DNA of 64,000 nt from Aralia elata (Eukaryota; Streptophyta; Magnoliopsida; Apiales; Araliaceae). How positions within the stretch are numbered: the first letter of the stretch is position 1; each line of letters starts with the position of its first letter. The position numbers and the translations under genes were made by a program. The notes under the pieces are model-generated. The model saw only the letters and a list, made by a program, of their open reading frames with translations. It did not search any database and had not been told where the DNA came from. The stretch is taken from the NCBI GenBank assembly GCA_034770075.1, contig CM068383.1, forward strand, positions 11,497,778-11,561,777, given 5' to 3'. Shown here in pieces: positions 59,208 through 64,000 of the stretch.

Positions 59208-62200
59208 ATGGCACACCTAAATTTTCAAGAAGGACAGTCCACGAGTAGACCTCCTTTGTTATGGGCAGCGAGAACTTTAACTTCTGGAAGTTTAGAATGA
59301 AGATCTACCTCAACAGATACCCATGGGAATGGTGGGTTGTTGAAAATGGACCAGTAATTCCACGACATGATGATGGCAGGCCGAAGACCCTCATAGATGT
59401 AGGATTTTCGACACATAAAAGCAGCGGAATTTAAAATTTTAAAACAATTTTCGAAAACCCTAAAACAGGATCCATGCGAAAACATATTAATTCAGAGGTT
59501 TAGATTGTGTTACCGATTATCCGAGCTTGAATGAAGATGAAGGAAGACTCTAGAATAGCTTCGAATCTCCAACGCAATCCAACGGAACTACGTCTCTACA
59601 GTATCCACACGAACGCCCCGCGAATCGTCAAACGATTTGCAGCAAAGAGATTTCGGTACTAGCCGCCAAGATCTGGATTTTACTGAAGTTTTTCTCTCAA
59701 CTCTCTTTTCTAAAACGACTAGGGTTTTGTTTTCTTTTGGTCTCACGTAAACAAGACAGCTGATATATCAGATATATATAGCTTTCAAAAAGGAATTAAA
59801 CAAAACTCTAATCCTATTAGAAAAGTAAAATCCGAATTTATATATATTATATTTTAATTAAGTCTTACTTAATTAATATACATATATACAAATTATCCAG
59901 TTAATTTAAATACTATCAATCATATTGACATATTTAAATCCTTACAATTTAAATTAATTCTCTTTTAATTACGTTCTAAGTGTGTGACCCTATAGGTTAT
60001 TATTATATTGGCAATAATTTTAAAATCATATTATAAAATTATAAACAATGAGTGGCATCTAGTAATGCATCACTGCTACCCAAGTAATAATAAGATCGGT
60101 GATTCGATGCAACCTTTTCGTGACCAATGTTTCAATGTAATTTAATCCTTTTAACCTTGACATCCTAGATTAAACTCGAGCTATGGAATGTGACATACTC
60201 TTCATAATTTAATCTGAGTTTTCTTGATCAATGAGTAGACTATATCAAACAAATCACTATTTGAGCATGGCCATGCATTTCATAGTCCTACTCAATCAAG
60301 AGGCCTATGGATATCACCCCTAATATATAGGAGGGCTAAATTCCATCTAGATTACTCATATTCCTCACACGATTCATGATGTACCCAATAATCACCTTTA
60401 TTGTCCACCCTATTAAAGGTGACCTTTGATGATATCAAAGTACATAAATTCCCGTGTAGGAATATAGTGATTTCAGGTCGGAGGACCATTACATCATTGT
60501 CACTATGAGAATTACTTATGACACTTTGCATAATGCTCCACGTAGAATTCTCATGGTGGGTCTGTCCAGTACATTGTTCTCTAACATGTACCTATGCATT
60601 GACTCAATATCTTATATATTAATGACCAATGAGATTTAGCCATCAGTCAATCCATATACTAGTCTCAATGTATCATTGTTGTCCCATTAACAATGATACT
60701 CGACTAGGGACATTTAAGAGTAATGATATTAATTGTAATTATATAATCTCATGGTCAAGTCACATACTTGAAGCTATATAATTTGTATCATTATTCTAAG
60801 GACTTTTATTATTCTAACATTTATACAACACAGTAAATAAAACCATAATAAAATAATTCATTTATTCAATCAAATATCAAAAGAAATGTTAAGCAATTAC
60901 ATCAAAGAATTGGCCTCTAGGGCATAAACTCTAACAATATATAAAAATGGACGGTCTTACATGGTATCTTATGATTCCAAGTCCATGAATACGTTGTTGA
61001 GTGGCATGGTTCAGTCAGAGATAGATAAGGTCTCCGCTTGTACTATGGCTAACGAAATATGGGACACCGTCATCATAAGCCACGAAGGTACTACTAAAGT
61101 GAAGGAGGTCAAGCTAAGCATGCTAATGCACGAATATGAACTGTTCAAATTGGAGAAAAATGAATCAATCAGAGATGCCCAGGCAAGGTTCCTCACTCTA
61201 ATGAATTCTTTAAGCATGCTCAGACGAAAGATTGATCAAAAGAAAATCAACCGAAAGCTTCTTAGAGTCATGCTAAAGCAATTCGCACCAAAGGTTACTC
61301 CACTTCAAGATTCAATCACAATCAGCACAATGGAAACTCTTATTTGGAGAGCTTGAAGAATTTGAAAACCAACTGAAATTGTATGATGAAGAAGATGAGG
61401 CACCTAAGAAGAATACCTTGGCACTACAAGCTGAAAGTTACATGGAAGGTGATGACAAAGATTCGGATGAAGAAATAGCTCTAATGACCAGAAAATTGAG
61501 GGAGCTAATCCGAAAGAAGAACAGATCAAAATTTCCAGTAAAGACTTTCAACAATAAGAAAGACTTCAAGCAAAAGCCACAAGAGGAAACCTATTTCGAA
61601 TGTGGAAGGGCAGGTCACTTCAAAAGAGATTGCTTCCAACTGAAAAGAAAGAATAAGGCAAATGGTTCAAAAGGAAAGGCTCTAATGACATGGAGCGATG
61701 ATGAATCTGATCATGAAGATCAAGAAGATGAAACTGCTCAGTTGTGCTTCACTAGATTAAACAATGAAGAAACATCTGAGGTAAGTTCTGAACTTAGAGA
61801 GATTACTGTTTCAGATTATCTTGTTTTAAAAAATGAAAATCTTCGCATAAAAGAGAAAAATGCTCATTTGAAAAGTTGGATAAATGACTTAATGAAAGAA
61901 GTAGAAACTTTAATTGAGGAAAAACAAGAAATAGTTAAAGATTGCACATCATGTGAAGTATCCCACTTAAATGCTAAAATTGGATATATAGATAATTATA
62001 ATAAAATTTTATACAATTGTGCAAACAAATTAAATGAAGAAAATAATAGGCTTAAAAAGGAAAATGAAAATCTAAATGAAAGTTTGAAAATGAAAGATGC
62101 ATGTATTGATGCTTTTAATGATGGAAAATTAGTAAACATGCAAAACAATAATGAGGAAGAAATAATCTCCTTAAAAGGGATCTTGCAAAGTTTGTTCAAG

Positions 62201-62502
62201 GAGAAGAAAACTTGAAAATTATGTTAGGCGCTCAAAGGTCAAGTCTTGATAAACAAGGAATTGGTTTTAGTCCTGTTAAAAATGTGAAAAGCACCACTAA
62301 TAAAATTAGAGTAATAAATAATGAACCTAAGTACAAACCTCTTTATTGTTCACCTTTTATCACTTGCAGGAATTGTGGATTAAAAGGACATTTCGATACA
62401 AATTGCAATAAAATAAAGATAAAACAAGTATGGGTAAAGAAAGGTGAATTAACTGCTACGAACAAAATCGGACCCAAACAAATTTGGGTACCAAAAAGAT
62501 GA
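59208..62502 (+). pseudogene. SIRE-like copia gag, split by a solo LTR
   Basis: Gag forms the particle and binds RNA. Start candidate ATG 59208 (MAHLNFQEG); a frameshift near 59255 moves to GSENFNFWKFRMKIYLN. After the solo LTR the frame resumes with SYDSKSMNTLLSGM, TMANEIWDTV and KLSMLMHEYELFKL. A frameshift near 61335 moves into the C-terminal part. The first zinc knuckle (about 61590) reads YFECGRAGHFKRDC: its first Cys is Tyr. A long coiled-coil segment (about 61800-62210) follows, then a second, intact knuckle CRNCGLKGHFDTNC (about 62370-62411). The gag ends near the WVPK motif, as in the SIRE lineage. Confidence 0.88.
59398..60936 (-). mobile_element. Solo LTR of another copia element (1539 bp)
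   Basis: On the minus strand it begins TGTTAGAGTTTATGCCC and ends AAAATCCTACA. It interrupts the gag coding frame. Flanks are ATAGA (59393-59397) and ATATA (60937-60941), a target duplication with one mismatch. TATATATATA and TATATATAG runs lie inside; no ORF. The ATGCCCTAGAGG phrase is common at the start of some plant copia LTRs. Confidence 0.82.
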
Positions 62503-62519
62503 GATGTTTCGTTGTTTTG

Positions 62520-62880
62520 TAGGTATGCTTAAAGGCTAATGTACCATCACATAAATGGGTACTAGACGGTGGGTGCTCAAGACACATGACAGGTGATAAA
62601 TCAAAATTCACTTCACTTGTAGCAAAGAAAGGAGGAACCACCTTTGGAGACGACACCACATGCCAGATCATCGGTAAAGGTAAAATTGGAAATGGTAAGG
62701 TTTTCATTGACAATATCCAATATGTTGAAGGTTTAAAATATAACTTAATTAGTGTAAGTCAACTAATGGATAGTGGTCATAAAGTTGTTTTTGATAAAAA
62801 TAAATGTGCTATCATTCATGTTTCTCATAATATTCCTTTAGTAACAAGGAAGGTAATATCTATACAATTAATTTTGAAAA
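62520..62880 (+). pseudogene. SIRE-like copia protease domain
   Basis: Aspartic protease that would process the polyprotein. The frame runs VCLKANVPSHKWVL then DGGCSRHMTGDKSKF; the catalytic triad is usually DSG or DTG, here DGG. It continues with GKGKIGNGKVFIDNIQYVEG, LKYNLISVSQL and CAIIHVSHN. A TAG at 62520 precedes it and a frameshift near 62850 follows, before GNIYTINFENQND. The domain order and length fit the family. Confidence 0.85.
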
Positions 62881-62887
62881 TCAAAAT

Positions 62888-63805
62888 GATGAGATTTGTT
62901 TAGCTGCTGTTAAGGACCAAACCATCCTATGGCATAGAAGGTTAGGACATGTGCATATGGAGTTAATTAACAAGTTAGTTACTAAGAACCTTGTCAAAGG
63001 TCTACCAAAGTTGAAATATGAAAAGACAGGATTATGCAATGCATGCCAATTAGATAAACAATCAAGAAATTCTTTTACAAGCAAAAATCAGGTATCAACT
63101 TCTTTACCTCTTCAATTATTACATCTTGATTTATTTGGTCCTGAGGGATATGCTAGTTTGGGAAATAATCATTATGCCTTTGTTATTGTAGATGATTTTT
63201 CAAGATTTACATGGGTTATATTTTTGAAAACTAAAGATCAAGCTTTTGTAGAATTTGAAAAGCTTATAAAAAATCTTGAAACCAAGCATAACTTCAAGTT
63301 AGTCGGCATAAGGAGTGATCACGGTAGTGAATTTGGAAAAGATTTCATTCCATACTACAATGAAAATGGTGTTACTCATGAGTTTTCAGCACCAAGAAAG
63401 CCACAACAAAATGGTGTGGTGGAATGCAAAAATCGTACTCTTTAGGAAACAACAAGGACATTACTTCAAGAAAGTAAACTGCCTAAGAAATTTTGGGTAG
63501 AGGCTGTAAGTACTGCATGTTACATTTTGAATAGAGTACTAATTAGACCCATCTTATTAAAAACACCATATGAGCTAATAAACAAGAGAATTCCTAATAT
63601 TAGCTATTTTAAAGTATTTGGTGTTAAATGTTTCGTTTTAAATACTAATAGTAATCTTGTAAAATTTGATGCTAAATCTATATTTCTTGGTTATTCATTG
63701 CATAGTAAGGCATATATGGTCTATAATCTTGATAAATATAAATTTAACTGTGATATATCAAAAGACGAAAATGAGGATTCTGCAAGAAAACTTAGTGGTA
63801 AATAG
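62888..63805 (+). pseudogene. SIRE-like copia integrase
   Basis: Integrase inserts the element DNA. The HHCC zinc finger is seen as ILWHRRLGH ... LCNACQLDKQ. The core has the first catalytic Asp in LLHLDLFGP, the second in GIRSDHGSEF and the Glu in QQNGVVECKNRTL; this usually reads VERKNRTL, so Arg became Cys. A TAG at 63442 sits where NRTLQE has Gln. The frame then continues in phase: LPKKFWVEAVSTACYILNR, KTPYELINKRIPNISYFKVF and KSIFLGYS. All three catalytic residues are kept. The frame ends at 63805. Confidence 0.9.
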
Positions 63806-64000
63806 ACAACTCAATTCAGATAGTCTCAACCGTCTACTTTAGAAAGAAACAGATGAACCAAAACAGACAGATGAAAACAGATGACCAGAGCCGTCTGCTT
63901 TAGAAGAAAACTCAGACGAACCTTCAGATACAGAAACCGAATTTCCAGAACATGAACCTGAAGAATAATTATCCACTGTAAGGAAGTGTGAGAAATCATC
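63806..64000 (+). pseudogene. Integrase to reverse transcriptase linker, decayed
   Basis: Continuation of the copia polyprotein region before the reverse transcriptase. It is full of stops, with short CAGATGA-type repeats (63850-63910) and a Glu/Pro-rich bias in one frame. Cut by the window end. Confidence 0.55.

Larger units (their letters stand above)
48027..64000 (+). mobile_element. SIRE-like Ty1/copia element, cut by window end, with three nested insertions
   Basis: The 5' LTR starts TGTTAATTATTG and ends ...TTACA at 59147, followed by a PBS, gag, protease and integrase in the copia order. Reverse transcriptase and the 3' LTR lie beyond the window. Nested insertions are the hAT transposon (48140-54422), a family-L copy (55027-58609) and a solo LTR (59398-60936). 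The SIRE-like call rests on a long gag with a coiled C-terminus and a second zinc knuckle, a DSG-type protease motif, and the iMet PBS. Confidence 0.85.

Noticed and set aside
59225..59485. Minus-strand 86-residue ORF
   Set aside because: Shadow of gag running into the solo LTR.

Overview
This window is plant nuclear DNA made almost entirely of transposable elements nested inside one another. No intact cellular gene, tRNA or rRNA could be supported. The evidence for a plant is direct: Ty1/copia and Ty3/gypsy remnants with plant-type primer-binding sites (initiator-Met TGGTATCARAGC, an Asp-tRNA-like site, and a TGGCGACTC-type site), an Athila-like reverse transcriptase, plant hAT and CACTA transposons, and coding remnants whose stop codons look like decayed methylated CAG and CGA codons. 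The species cannot be told from the sequence.

Layout. 1-1138 is the end of a Ty3-type LTR. 1139-5795 is a 3' piece of a giant copia-type LTR (family L), split by a solo LTR (family T) at 1828-5691. 5796-10136 is AT-rich DNA containing a direct duplication (5796-6516 and 9398-10131), each copy carrying a ~41-bp minisatellite. 10137-30801 is a complete family-L element bounded by the target duplication CATAC. It has LTRs of 3.1-3.2 kb, a PBS and a PPT, but no gag or pol; inside is only a decayed host-like ORF. Two family-T solo LTRs sit in it, each with a perfect 5-bp target duplication (13613-16931 and 24138-28809). 32553-43445 is another family-T LTR, inserted in an ATT microsatellite. It is split by a minus-strand stack: an Athila-like element (34340-37698) inside the leader of a family-T element whose 5' LTR is 38570-42631. 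44035-47267 holds a family-T LTR fragment and the gag, PBS and LTR of a Tat-like Ty3 element. From 48027 to the window end is a SIRE-like copia element. Its single 5' LTR has been spread over 11 kb by a hAT transposon (48140-54422, itself carrying a CACTA element at 50714-54072) and by a deleted minus-strand family-L copy (55027-58609). Its gag is split by a further solo LTR (59398-60936).

Most unusual content. Family L is the most novel item. Its LTR carries dozens of copies of the motif CGTAGAG and its complement. The first five are spaced exactly 21 bp apart, and many later spacings are close to 20 or 40 bp. A second array of 48-bp units each forms a short hairpin, with one base-pair change matched on both arms. 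A 59-bp tandem repeat differs by one unit between the two LTRs. All are recognisable in a separate inverted copy. The decayed ORF in family L and an ORF inside the CACTA element appear to share the same plant-transposon-associated domain, although the two elements belong to different transposon classes.
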